From contig CBDETN010000021.1 in assembly GCA_965242915.1 (NCBI GenBank), positions 74,401 through 138,400 of the forward strand: a stretch of DNA of 64,000 nucleotides, read 5' to 3'. Positions 1 through 7,974 of this stretch are shown here, in pieces. Positions within the stretch are counted from its first letter, which is position 1. Each line of letters begins with the position of its first letter. The DNA comes from CAJXII01 sp965242915 (GTDB lineage: Bacteria; Campylobacterota; Campylobacteria; Campylobacterales; Arcobacteraceae). The notes beneath the pieces are model-generated. The model saw only the letters and a list, made by a program, of their open reading frames with translations. It was not told the origin of the DNA and did no database searches. A program made the translations under genes and the position numbers.

Positions 1-3
1 ACA

Positions 4-70
4 AACACTTGGACACTTACAAATTTGAAATATTCTCTAACAACATTTTAGCATAAAGTGTCCAAGTGTT
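4..70. repeat. 15-bp perfect inverted repeat at IS21-A left end
   Basis: AACACTTGGACACTT (4-18) and its exact reverse complement (56-70) flank a 37-nt spacer just downstream of istB and overlap its stop codon. The same structure recurs in copy 2 at 29162-29228. It may serve as an IstA binding site or as a terminator that limits transcription leaving the element. No T-tract directly follows, so the terminator role is uncertain. Confidence 0.75.
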
Positions 71-809
71 AATTTATTTTTGACATAATTTTCCTCATTG
101 ATGTACCTTTTAGTTCAACTCTATGTGAAGAATGTACAATCCTATCTAATATTGCATCAGCAACAGTATCATTATTTAAATAATCATACCACTGTGATAC
201 AGGAAGTTGAGAGGTGAGAATTATTGATGATAAGTCAACTCTACTTTCTATAATTTCTAATAAATTTGTAGCATCATCAGCTGATAATGGATTTATTCCA
301 AAGTCATCTAAAATAAGAATACTATATTTGCTAAGTTTTCGTAAGAAATTTGTATATGTTCCATCTGCTCTTGCGATTGATATATCTTCAAGTATTGTAG
401 GAACTCTAATATAATAAGCTTTAAATCCATCCATGATAGAACGATTAGCTAGTGCTTGTGCGAGATAAGATTTACCAGTTCCTGTTTTACCTGTAATGAT
501 AATATTTTGATAATTTCTTATAAAGTCCATATTTGCTAATCCTAAAATTTGTTCTTTATTTAAACCTCTTGTTTGCTTATAAACTAAATCTTCTAAAGTT
601 GCTTGCTTATCTTTTATTTTTGATATATTAAAATTAAGTTTAATCCTTCTGTTGTGCTGATGTATCTCTTGGGCTTCAAGTAGGTTGTAGAGTTTCTCAT
701 TAAATGATAATTTATCATAATTTCTATCTTCAATTTGTCGTAAGTATGCTGTTTTAAAGCCTTCTAATTTTAATTCACTCATTTTATTTGTTACTGTTTC
801 TTGGTTCAT
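69..809 (-). CDS. istB: IS21 family helper ATPase IstB (copy 1)
   Basis: IstB is the AAA+ ATPase that helps the IS21 transposase choose and capture target DNA. The 246-residue protein has a Walker A motif GKTGTGKS at residues 107-114 and a Walker B-type LILDDFG near 165-171, with the usual DnaC-like helicase-loader fold. It lies 15 bp downstream of istA in the same direction. Its amino-acid sequence is identical to the copy at 29227-29967, which indicates very recent transposition or gene conversion. Confidence 0.96.
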   Translation of the reverse strand: MNQETVTNKMSELKLEGFKTAYLRQIEDRNYDKLSFNEKLYNLLEAQEIHQHNRRIKLNFNISKIKDKQATLEDLVYKQTRGLNKEQILGLANMDFIRNYQNIIITGKTGTGKSYLAQALANRSIMDGFKAYYIRVPTILEDISIARADGTYTNFLRKLSKYSILILDDFGINPLSADDATNLLEIIESRVDLSSIILTSQLPVSQWYDYLNNDTVADAILDRIVHSSHRVELKGTSMRKIMSKIN

Positions 810-824
810 TTTTTTCTATCCTTT

Positions 825-2363
825 TTATTTATATTCTGTATTACCACGAATATTACTGTGGTTATTTTGTGCTATATTTATAATATTATTAGCAGGCTTT
901 TTATAATAAAGCTTTTTTGATAATATTGATTTTATAGATGCAACTGTAGTGGCATTAATACTCATTGCATATCCTAAAGCTAAATCAACTTCATATTTTT
1001 CATATTGTTTTGCCAATGAAAGAATGGCATTTAGTTTTCTGTATGCATATGATGGAAATTGCTCTTGTTCTAATTTCATCTTTGTAAACTCTACAGTTTG
1101 AACCCCTATACTTTTTGCCCAGTTTAAATATCTTCCAGGATTAAACTTCGCATCTTGATATTGATGATTTTCAGGTTGGTGCTCTTTAATAGTTGAATAT
1201 TCACTATCATAATATCTTGGATGTGTGGCAATTAGCTTTGATTTATGATAAATCTCAACTGTAGATGTTGAGTATCTTACCTCTACTTTTTCTCCTAAAT
1301 ATTTAAATGGTACTGAGTATCTAGCACTTTGAAGCTCTATATGATAATCTATATTTACAGTTGCTATTTTAAACTCTTTATAAATATATTGATTAGCTGC
1401 TAGTGGTTGCAAGTATGGTTCATCTAACTCTTTAAATAAAGTATCTCTACTTTTCTTTAATCGTTTCATAACCTTAGAGTTATAAATATCAAGCAATGGA
1501 GATATAGCATCATTAAGTTCTTCAACATCAAAGAATTTTCTATGCCGAAGAACGGCTAATATCCATCTTTGAATTGCTTGAACTCCTTGTTCTGCTTTTG
1601 CTTTATCTTTTGGTTTATATGGTCTTGCTGGTTCAATTACACACCCATAATGATTTGCCATTGCTTTATAACTTTCATTTAAAACAATCCCATCTTTATT
1701 ATTTGAAATAACTGCACTTTTTAGGTTATCTGGTACTAATATTTTAGGTACTCCTCCAAAGAAGTTAAAAGCTTTTGTGTGCGACTTTATAAAGTATTCT
1801 TGCTTTTGACTAGGTGTTGCATCTACATATGTATAACCTGATGCTCCTAATACTGCTACAAATATTTGAGCTTTTGAAATAACTCCTGTTTTACTATTAT
1901 AAATAGGAACAGTAACACCACTATAATCTACAAATAATTTTTCACCATTTAAGTGTATTTGTCTCATTGATGGATTTAATTTCTTTTTATATTTATGATA
2001 ATAAGTTTTAAATTGAGTGTATCCATAACCATCAGGATTCTGCTCTTTATACTCTTGCCATAACAATAGATATGTAACACCTTTTTTACGAATTTCTTTA
2101 TCAATATATTCAACATCAGGTTTAGGTCTTGAAGATTGCCTGTGTAATATAGTTTGTTCAGGGAAAAGCATTTTATACATAATATCTTCATCATGCAATA
2201 AAAAATCTTCCAGTTTATCTGGTAATATCTCAAATCTTCTACAATATTCAGCTGCAGCAGATTTAGATACACCAAGACTCTTTGCTATTCTCCTATATGA
2301 GAAATCCATTTGATACTTTAATTTTAGTATCTCTTTAATCTGTTTCATTAAAACTCTCCTCAT
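825..2363 (-). CDS. istA: IS21 family transposase IstA (copy 1)
   Basis: DDE transposase of 512 residues. An N-terminal helix-turn-helix (about residues 18-45) is followed by an RNase H-like core with the likely catalytic triad D146 (VDYSG), D212 (VPDNLK) and E258 (KAKAEQG), then a C-terminal domain typical of IstA. It differs from the copy at 29983-31521 by only two residues (K34R and S78L). Start chosen at 2363; an internal Met at residue 6 is an alternative. Appears intact. Confidence 0.96.
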   Translation of the reverse strand: MRRVLMKQIKEILKLKYQMDFSYRRIAKSLGVSKSAAAEYCRRFEILPDKLEDFLLHDEDIMYKMLFPEQTILHRQSSRPKPDVEYIDKEIRKKGVTYLLLWQEYKEQNPDGYGYTQFKTYYHKYKKKLNPSMRQIHLNGEKLFVDYSGVTVPIYNSKTGVISKAQIFVAVLGASGYTYVDATPSQKQEYFIKSHTKAFNFFGGVPKILVPDNLKSAVISNNKDGIVLNESYKAMANHYGCVIEPARPYKPKDKAKAEQGVQAIQRWILAVLRHRKFFDVEELNDAISPLLDIYNSKVMKRLKKSRDTLFKELDEPYLQPLAANQYIYKEFKIATVNIDYHIELQSARYSVPFKYLGEKVEVRYSTSTVEIYHKSKLIATHPRYYDSEYSTIKEHQPENHQYQDAKFNPGRYLNWAKSIGVQTVEFTKMKLEQEQFPSYAYRKLNAILSLAKQYEKYEVDLALGYAMSINATTVASIKSILSKKLYYKKPANNIINIAQNNHSNIRGNTEYK

Positions 2364-2577
2364 TGATACACTCCTAATATTTTTAGAAGTGTAGTTTAAT
2401 ATGGAGAATATCTCAAACTTAAATTAGTTTTAATCCAGCAAATAAACTTAATTTAAACTTTCCTATCACTTTTTCAACCAAAGTGTCCAGATAAAAAGTG
2501 ATATGGTGTCTTTTTGTTAACCGCTAGGGTGTCTTTTTAGAAAGTGATATGGTGTCTTTTTGGGAGTGATTTTTGCA

Positions 2578-2740
2578 GTCTTGTACCATATTTGCATCTA
2601 CTTTGAATAAATATAATCTCTATTAACTCATTAAGTTTATCATCTACTGTTTTAACTATACATCCATTATTAATCCAATGATAATAACTTGAAATATCTA
2701 CTTTTAATATTTTGCACATTAGATTTTTATTGAAGTTCAT
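2578..2740 (-). pseudogene. IS3 transposase OrfB, 5' fragment
   Basis: The first 54 codons match the intact OrfB at 17783-18631, up to KYGTR. After that the frame runs into IS21-A end sequence and gives a meaningless tail. The whole DDE catalytic domain is absent, so the product cannot be a functional transposase. Confidence 0.92.
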
Positions 2741-2766
2741 TTTATTATCTTTTATCCAGGTATACT

Positions 2767-3081
2767 TTATTGAACTTCTTTCGCAAAGTATACTGCTGCT
2801 TTTTTTAATATATCACGCTCCTGCCTAAGTAGTTTAGTTTCTCTTCTTAGCCTTTTATTCTCTTGTTCTAAAGTTTCTTTGGGAGTTTTGACTATAGATT
2901 TAGTTAAATCTTGATTCGCCTTTTTATATTCATTCATCCAATTATAAATTGTCTTAGGATTTACATCTAAATCTTTAGCAATTTTTAGAACTGAATCACC
3001 ATTATTTAAAACCAACTGTATTGTTGAATCTCTAAACTCTCTTGTATATTGACTATTTTTCATATTTTCTACTTTCTTCAT
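2767..3081 (-). CDS. IS3 family transposase OrfA (copy in the truncated IS3)
   Basis: A 104-residue helix-turn-helix protein with a C-terminal leucine-zipper-like coiled coil (about residues 68-100), as in IS3-family OrfA proteins that bind the terminal repeats. It is almost identical to the OrfA at 17442-17756; residue 7 is Met here and Ile there. The A7 slippery run before its end is retained, but its frameshift partner orfB is truncated, so this copy cannot make a full transposase. Confidence 0.92.
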   Translation of the reverse strand: MKKVENMKNSQYTREFRDSTIQLVLNNGDSVLKIAKDLDVNPKTIYNWMNEYKKANQDLTKSIVKTPKETLEQENKRLRRETKLLRQERDILKKAAVYFAKEVQ

Positions 3082-3139
3082 ACTTTTATTTTAACTTAGA
3101 TTTATTTAAGTTCTAAGTATGAATTAGTGTAGCCAGATC

Positions 3140-3156
3140 AGTTTATTTTACACTCT
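3140..3156 (+). mobile_element. IS256-type right-end remnant
   Basis: AGTTTATTTTACACTCT matches the outer part of the IS256-type right ends at 10353-10369 and 18865-18881. It is all that is left of that element here, squeezed between the IS3 end (GATC at 3136-3139) and an IS21-B end. Confidence 0.6.
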
Positions 3157-3157
3157 C

Positions 3158-3214
3158 TTTCAGAGTGTAACTATTTTTAACTTTTACCTACCCATTTTAG
3201 CAGTTCGCTTGACA
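3158..3214 (+). mobile_element. Solo right end of a second IS21-type element (IS21-B)
   Basis: A 57-bp stretch is repeated with one visible difference at 33320-33376, where it follows an istB fragment and ends in the same CAGTTCGCTTGACA. That context identifies it as the right end of an IS21-family element with a terminal ...TTGACA. Flanking sequence differs on both sides of the two copies. Confidence 0.7.
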
Positions 3215-3477
3215 ACTCTATCTTCTAACTCTTTATACTTGACAGCCAACTCACTATTTGTCAATAAAAACTTTCGTATTTCTATAAATGTTCTCATAAT
3301 CTGAATACTAATATCAATTGCTACTTTACTTCTAAGTACAGAAGAAAGCATTAAAATACCATGTTCTGTAAGTACTCTAGGTAATTTTCTTCTTCCTCCA
3401 TAACTTGATGTTCCATTTTGGAATATCAAGTTAAACTCATCTTTTATTACTATATCAGATAAAAATTCATATACTAA
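3215..3477 (-). pseudogene. ORF6N-domain protein remnant
   Basis: The reading frame contains GGRRKLPRVLTEHGILMLSS and VAIDISIQIMRTFIEIRKFL, which are conserved in ORF6N-type DNA-binding proteins (related to KilA-N) common near mobile elements. The N-terminal part is missing: an in-frame stop lies just upstream, and the open frame starts in mid-domain. The C-terminus is cut by the IS21-B end at 3214/3215. A related but longer ORF6N gene lies at 28273-29139 and 31736-31780. Confidence 0.75.
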
Positions 3478-3522
3478 AAAATATTACAAGTTGACATACA
3501 TTTCAATTTAATATATTTTAGA

Positions 3523-3528
3523 TATAAT
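3523..3528 (+). promoter_or_regulatory. -10 box of the M16 peptidase gene
   Basis: TATAAT preceded by TTTTAGA, the usual Campylobacterota sigma-70 context. It ends only 6 bp before the ATG at 3535, so transcription from it would start at or very near the start codon and no Shine-Dalgarno is visible. A TTGACA at 3491-3496 is 26 bp upstream, too far to be its -35. Confidence 0.55.
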
Positions 3529-3534
3529 CCAAAT

Positions 3535-4848
3535 ATGAAATTAAACAAACTAATAACAACACTATCACTAACAATAGGAGTATTAATGGCAAACTCAAAC
3601 AGCCTACCAAAGTATTATGAAAAGACTTTAGACAACGGTCTAAAAATAGTAGCAATTCCTCTTAAAAATGGAACAAATGTAATCTCAACAGATATTTTTT
3701 ATGATGTTGGAAGTCGTGATGAGAAAATGGGAAAAAGTGGAATTGCTCACATGCTTGAACACTTAAATTTTAAATCAACCAAAAACTTAAAATCAGGTGA
3801 ATTTGATGAGATAGTTAAAGGATTTGGCGGAGTAAACAATGCAAGTACTAACTTTGATTATACACATTATTTTATAAAATCAAGTAGTAAAAATATGGGA
3901 AAATCACTTGAGCTATTTGCTGACTTGATGGAAAACTTGACATTAAAAGATGAAGAATTTCAACCAGAACGTGATGTAGTAGCAGAAGAGAGAAGATGGA
4001 GAACAGATAATTCTCCTATGGGATACCTTTACTTTAAACTATTTAACAACACTTTCACATATCACCCTTACCATTGGACACCGATTGGATTTATGAATGA
4101 TATTCAAAACTGGTCAATAGAAGATATTAAAGATTTCCACAGCACTTATTATCAACCAAAGAATGCAATAGTTTTAATAACCGGAGATATTGATAAAGAT
4201 ACCGTATTTAAAGAGACTGAAAAATATTTTAAAAATATAAAAAATACCAAAGATATACCTGTAAAACTTCATACTGTTGAACCAAAACAAGATGGAGCAA
4301 AAAGGGTAATTATCCATAAAGACTCTCAAGTTCAAATGTTGGCAATCACTTTTCATATTCCAGATTTTAATCATAAAGATCAAGTGGCTATGTCAGCACT
4401 TAGTGAGCTTTTAAGCAGTGGTAAAAGCAGTAGATTAAATGAACTTTTAATTGATAAAAAACAAATGGTAAATACAGTTTATGCTTATAATATGGAGCTT
4501 AAAGATCCCGGAGTATTTTTATTTTTAGCGGTTTGTAATCCCCAAATAGAAGCTGTTGATGTTGAAAAAGAGATTTTAAATGAGATTGAAAGAATAAAAA
4601 ATGGTGATGTGTCACAAGAAGAATTGGATAAGATAAAAATAAATACGGAATCTGATTTTATATTTTCACTAGAAAGCAGTACAAGTGTTGCCAATCTTTA
4701 CGGCAGTTATTTAATCAGAGGAAATATTGAGCCTTTAATGAGCTATGAAAAAGATATTGAGAGCTTAAAGATTAAAGATATTGTAGAAGTTGCTAAAAAG
4801 TATTTAACTAAAGACAATTCTACTACTGTTATTTTAAAAAGTAAGTAG
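3535..4848 (+). CDS. M16 family zinc metallopeptidase (periplasmic)
   Basis: Zinc peptidase of the pitrilysin/processing-peptidase family, 437 residues. The inverted zinc motif HxxEH is present as H72-M-L-E75-H76, with the distal glutamate in VVAEERRW (E151/E152). An N-terminal signal peptide (MKLNKLITTLSLTIGVLMA) predicts export to the periplasm. The N-terminal catalytic and C-terminal inactive M16 domains fill the protein. The start is fixed by the signal peptide even though there is no clear ribosome binding site. A relative is often found just before dapA in this phylum; here the desulforubrerythrin gene separates them. The substrate is unknown. Confidence 0.92.
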   Translation: MKLNKLITTLSLTIGVLMANSNSLPKYYEKTLDNGLKIVAIPLKNGTNVISTDIFYDVGSRDEKMGKSGIAHMLEHLNFKSTKNLKSGEFDEIVKGFGGVNNASTNFDYTHYFIKSSSKNMGKSLELFADLMENLTLKDEEFQPERDVVAEERRWRTDNSPMGYLYFKLFNNTFTYHPYHWTPIGFMNDIQNWSIEDIKDFHSTYYQPKNAIVLITGDIDKDTVFKETEKYFKNIKNTKDIPVKLHTVEPKQDGAKRVIIHKDSQVQMLAITFHIPDFNHKDQVAMSALSELLSSGKSSRLNELLIDKKQMVNTVYAYNMELKDPGVFLFLAVCNPQIEAVDVEKEILNEIERIKNGDVSQEELDKIKINTESDFIFSLESSTSVANLYGSYLIRGNIEPLMSYEKDIESLKIKDIVEVAKKYLTKDNSTTVILKSK

Positions 4849-4863
4849 TAAAAGATACGAAAA

Positions 4864-4893
4864 AGAATAGTCCCTAAGACTAGAGACTATTCT
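4864..4893. terminator. Bidirectional terminator between peptidase and rubrerythrin genes
   Basis: AGAATAGTCCCT and AGAGACTATTCT form a 12-bp stem with one mismatch and a 6-nt loop, between two convergent genes. A-rich sequence on the left and T-rich sequence on the right give U-tracts in both directions. Confidence 0.75.
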
Positions 4894-4898
4894 AAGAA

Positions 4899-5564
4899 TT
4901 ATTTTTTAGAATTTAATCTAGATTGATACTCTTGACCATGCTTACAAACAGGACAAACTTTTAAAGCTTTTTTACCATAATGTACATGACCGCAAACTTC
5001 ACAAATCCAAGCTTCCTCTTCATCTTCATCTTCACTTACAAACTCAGCATCTGCTTCAAGTCTTTCTAAAAGCATTTTAAACATCGCTTCATGCTCAACT
5101 TCAATTTTACCAATACCTGTAAATAATTTTGCCGCTTCTTTATGACCTTCATCACGTGCCACTTGTGCGAAATTGGGATACATGGTTATGTTTTCATAAG
5201 ATTCACCATCTATTGCCATTTGAAGATTTTGTGCAGTATTTCCGAAACTATCTTCAGAATTATTTGCCATTCTATTATTTAAAGCAAGTTCCATTTTTGC
5301 ATGTTGTTTTTCATTGTTAGCTGCTCTTTGAAAATGTTCTGCTATATCTCTGTATCCCTCTTTTTGGGCTACTTTAGCAAAATATTCATATTTATTTCTT
5401 GCTTGCGATTCTCCGGCAAATGCTTTCATTAAATTTACAAAAGTTAAATTTTCAGTAATCATCTCCATAGCTTCACCACAACAATGCAAAGTTCCACCAC
5501 CTACATTTTGTACTTCGACTATATTTCCACATTTGTTACATCTATACGATTCATATTGTCTCAT
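4899..5564 (-). CDS. rrc: Desulforubrerythrin (Rrc-like peroxide-scavenging protein)
   Basis: Three domains are visible in 221 residues. An N-terminal desulforedoxin-like iron site has C9, C12, C28 and C29. A ferritin-like diiron four-helix bundle follows (about 45-180, with AFAGESQARNKY and GESYENITMYPNFAQVA). A C-terminal rubredoxin has C188, C191, C204 and C207. This is the architecture of Campylobacter jejuni Rrc, which reduces hydrogen peroxide in the cytoplasm. An acidic linker (EDEDEEE) precedes the rubredoxin. A clear AAGGAG ribosome binding site lies upstream, and CATAAT at 5610-5615 is a plausible -10 box. Single-gene unit. Confidence 0.95.
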   Translation of the reverse strand: MRQYESYRCNKCGNIVEVQNVGGGTLHCCGEAMEMITENLTFVNLMKAFAGESQARNKYEYFAKVAQKEGYRDIAEHFQRAANNEKQHAKMELALNNRMANNSEDSFGNTAQNLQMAIDGESYENITMYPNFAQVARDEGHKEAAKLFTGIGKIEVEHEAMFKMLLERLEADAEFVSEDEDEEEAWICEVCGHVHYGKKALKVCPVCKHGQEYQSRLNSKK

Positions 5565-5697
5565 CTTTATCTCCTTTTAATTTTATTGGATAATTTTTCC
5601 CATAAGATAATTATGTCATAAAAAAACCTTGAAACAAATAATTTTAGAAATATTTATATTTAATAATTACAAAAGCTACTTAACCAAAATAATTAGA

Positions 5698-5703
5698 TAT
5701 AAT
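5698..5703 (+). promoter_or_regulatory. -10 box of the dapA operon
   Basis: TATAAT in the context AATTAGATATAATCGCGG, about 41 bp before the dapA ATG. An AAGGAA ribosome binding site at about 5730 follows. No good -35 is visible, which is normal for this phylum. Confidence 0.65.
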
Positions 5704-5743
5704 CGCGGATATAAATTGATTAACAGAGTAAGGAAATTAAATA

Positions 5744-6631
5744 ATGCAAGATTTAACAGGAGCAATGACAGCTCTAATAACACCATTTAAAAATGGAAAA
5801 TTAGATGAAGTATGTTATGAAAAACTAATTAAAAGACAAATAGCGCAAGGTATTGATGCAGTTGTGCCCGTAGGAACTACTGGTGAAAGTGCAACACTTA
5901 ATATGCAGGAGCATAAACAATGTATTGAAATTGCAGTTGCCGCTTGTAAGGGAACAAATGTAAAAGTAATTGCAGGTGCCGGTGGAAATGCTACAACTGA
6001 AGCAATTGAATTAGCTTCACATGCACAAGCAGTAGGTGCTGATGCAATTCTTTCTGTAACTCCATACTATAACAAACCTACACAAGAGGGACTTTATCAA
6101 CATTATAAAGCAATAGCAAGTGCTATTGAAATTCCTGTGATGCTTTATAATGTACCTAGTCGTACTGCCGTTGATATGACTGCTGCTACTTGTGTTAGAT
6201 TATTTAATGATTGTTCAAATATATATTCTGTTAAAGAAGCTACAGGAAGTTTAGAGCGAACTATTGAATTACTTACTTTAGCTCCTGATTTTGCAGTGAT
6301 TAGCGGCGATGATGCTATTGATTTTCCTATGATGGTACAAGGTGCCAGTGGTTGTATCTCCGTAACTGCCAATATTTTACCAAATATTAAATCACAAATT
6401 ATTCATTCAGTACAACAAGGTAAATATGATGAAGCCAGAGCTTTAAATAACTCTTTATATCCCCTAAATAAAGCTTTATTTTGTGAAGCTAATCCTATTC
6501 CAATTAAAGCTGCTATGTATATTGCCGGTTTAATTTCTACTTTAGAATATAGACTTCCATTAACTCCTCCAAGCAGTCAGTCAATGCAACTTTTAGAAAA
6601 AACTTTAGAAAAATATGAGGTAATTAAATAA
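5744..6631 (+). CDS. dapA: 4-hydroxy-tetrahydrodipicolinate synthase
   Basis: Condenses pyruvate with aspartate semialdehyde, the first committed step of lysine and diaminopimelate synthesis. The 295-residue TIM barrel has the Schiff-base lysine K164 (SVKEATG), the catalytic Y136 and substrate-binding R140 (YNVPSR), and GTTGE at 44-48. First gene of a tight operon: it ends with TAATG overlapping the next start by one base. dapD of the same pathway lies at 14061-15248. Confidence 0.97.
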   Translation: MQDLTGAMTALITPFKNGKLDEVCYEKLIKRQIAQGIDAVVPVGTTGESATLNMQEHKQCIEIAVAACKGTNVKVIAGAGGNATTEAIELASHAQAVGADAILSVTPYYNKPTQEGLYQHYKAIASAIEIPVMLYNVPSRTAVDMTAATCVRLFNDCSNIYSVKEATGSLERTIELLTLAPDFAVISGDDAIDFPMMVQGASGCISVTANILPNIKSQIIHSVQQGKYDEARALNNSLYPLNKALFCEANPIPIKAAMYIAGLISTLEYRLPLTPPSSQSMQLLEKTLEKYEVIK

Positions 6632-7401
6632 TGAGTAATCAAGGTAAAACATTAGTAATAACAGGTGCTACAAAAGGTATTGGTAAAGCTTGTGCTTATA
6701 GATTCGCAAAAGAGGGAATAAATATCGCTTTTACATATAACACAAATGAAAAGAGTGCAAAAAGCATAGCGGCTGACTTAGAAGCTCAATTTGGAATAAA
6801 AGCCAGATATTATCCTTATAATATTTTAGAACCAGAAACTGCAAAAGAATTATTTTTAAAAATAGATGAAGATTTTGACAGAGTTGATTATTTTATCTCA
6901 AATGCTATGATTTACGGTCGTGCTGTTATTGGTGGATATAACAAGTTTATGAAATTAAAACCAAGAGGACTTAATAATATTTATACTGCAACTGTTGATG
7001 CATTTGTTTGTGCTTCTCAACAAGCTGCAAAAAGAATGACCAATGGCGGTGCAATTGTATCTTTAAGCAGTACAGGAAATTTAGTTTATATTGAGAACTA
7101 TGCAGGTCATGGTACAAATAAAGCAGCAGTTGAAGCTATGGTTAGATATGCAGCAACCGAATTAGGAGAAATGGGAATTAGAGTAAATGCTGTTTCTGGC
7201 GGACCTATTGATACAGATGCTCTTAAAGCATTTACAAACTATGAAGAAGTAGCACGAAAAACTGCTGAATTATCTCCACTTAATCGTATGGGACAACCTG
7301 AAGATTTAGCAAGTGCTTGTTGGTTTTTATGTAGTGATGAATCTAGTTGGATTACCGGTTCAACTTTAATAGTTGATGGCGGGACTACTTTTAAGAAATA
7401 A
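6631..7401 (+). CDS. SDR family reductase, FabL-like enoyl-ACP reductase
   Basis: NAD(P)-binding short-chain reductase, 256 residues. The Rossmann motif TGATKGIG is at 11-18. The active site is Y157-x6-K164 (NYAGHGTNK) rather than the classical YxxxK; this wider spacing marks enoyl-ACP reductases. NAVSGGPIDTDALKAF resembles the Bacillus FabL signature. It probably carries out the last reduction of the fatty-acid elongation cycle, but specificity cannot be proven from sequence. It starts one base inside the dapA stop and is followed by pgsA after 2 bp. Confidence 0.85.
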   Translation: MSNQGKTLVITGATKGIGKACAYRFAKEGINIAFTYNTNEKSAKSIAADLEAQFGIKARYYPYNILEPETAKELFLKIDEDFDRVDYFISNAMIYGRAVIGGYNKFMKLKPRGLNNIYTATVDAFVCASQQAAKRMTNGGAIVSLSSTGNLVYIENYAGHGTNKAAVEAMVRYAATELGEMGIRVNAVSGGPIDTDALKAFTNYEEVARKTAELSPLNRMGQPEDLASACWFLCSDESSWITGSTLIVDGGTTFKK

Positions 7402-7403
7402 TT

Positions 7404-7955
7404 ATGAGCCAGAGAACTGATACAAATTTAAATTTACCAAATATTTTAGCTGCATTTAGAATTTTACTTGCACCTTTAATGCTATGGTTTATGGTAGATC
7501 AATCAAATTCGATTTTTGCCGGATGGGATCCTAGTTGGTTTGATTATTTTGCCGGTTTAATTTTTGTAATTGCTTCTATTACTGATTTTTTTGATGGTTT
7601 TATCGCACGACAATGGGATCAAATGACAAAGCTTGGAGCTATACTTGATCCGCTTGCTGATAAGATGCTTATACTTGCAGGGTTTATTGGTCTTATTGCT
7701 TTAGACAGAGCGAGTGCTTTTGCAGTGTTTTTAATACTTTCAAGAGAATTCTTTATCACGGGTCTTCGTGTTGTTGCTGTATCTGAGGGTAAAGAGGTGG
7801 CTTCTACAATGGCAGGAAAAGTTAAAACAGTAGTTCAGATGATTGCTATTGGTTTTTTAATTATGAATTGGCCGTTTGCTACAGCGTTACTTTGGATTGC
7901 AGTGTTTTTAACTTTATATTCTGGATTTGAATATATTCGTTCTTATCTTAAATAA
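7404..7955 (+). CDS. pgsA: CDP-diacylglycerol--glycerol-3-phosphate 3-phosphatidyltransferase
   Basis: Membrane enzyme making phosphatidylglycerol phosphate from CDP-diacylglycerol and glycerol-3-phosphate. The CDP-alcohol phosphotransferase signature is complete: D64-G65-x2-A68-R69-x8-G78-x3-D82-x3-D86. Several hydrophobic helices span the 183 residues. It follows the reductase gene closely and precedes rseP, forming a cell-envelope operon. Confidence 0.95.
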   Translation: MSQRTDTNLNLPNILAAFRILLAPLMLWFMVDQSNSIFAGWDPSWFDYFAGLIFVIASITDFFDGFIARQWDQMTKLGAILDPLADKMLILAGFIGLIALDRASAFAVFLILSREFFITGLRVVAVSEGKEVASTMAGKVKTVVQMIAIGFLIMNWPFATALLWIAVFLTLYSGFEYIRSYLK

Positions 7956-7974
7956 TATTTTAAAGGTTTAAAAA

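Larger units (their letters stand above)
1..2577 (-). mobile_element. IS21-family element IS21-A, copy 1 (left end outside window)
   Basis: This stretch is collinear without indels with the complete copy at 29128-31735 (offset 29158), so about 31 bp of the element lie before base 1. It carries istA and istB on the minus strand. The right end, about 2487-2577, holds three spaced copies of a GGTGTCTTTTT motif, as expected for IstA binding sites at IS21 ends. The element ends at ...GATTTTTGCA, and the next bases belong to an IS3 orfB gene, so IS21-A inserted into an IS3. Confidence 0.93.
2578..3135 (-). mobile_element. IS3-family element (IS150-like), truncated by IS21-A
   Basis: Near-identical to the left part of the complete IS3 at 17388-18665, in opposite orientation. 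It includes the left terminal repeat (reverse complement of TGGCTACACTAATTCATACT, ending at 3135), orfA and the first third of orfB. The rest of orfB is cut off at 2577/2578 by IS21-A and must lie before the window if it survives. A GATC follows the IS terminus at 3136-3139. Confidence 0.9.

Noticed and set aside
214..414. Plus-strand open frame opposite istB, also present at 29372-29572
   Set aside because: Shadow of istB; its duplication simply follows the IS copy.
2537..2577. C-terminal tail of the truncated IS3 OrfB as meaningful coding sequence
   Set aside because: It is read through the IS21-A terminal repeat and has no counterpart in the intact OrfB.
3491..3528. TTGACA at 3491 as -35 of the M16 gene promoter
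   Set aside because: The spacing to TATAAT at 3523 is 26 bp, far from 16-18 bp.
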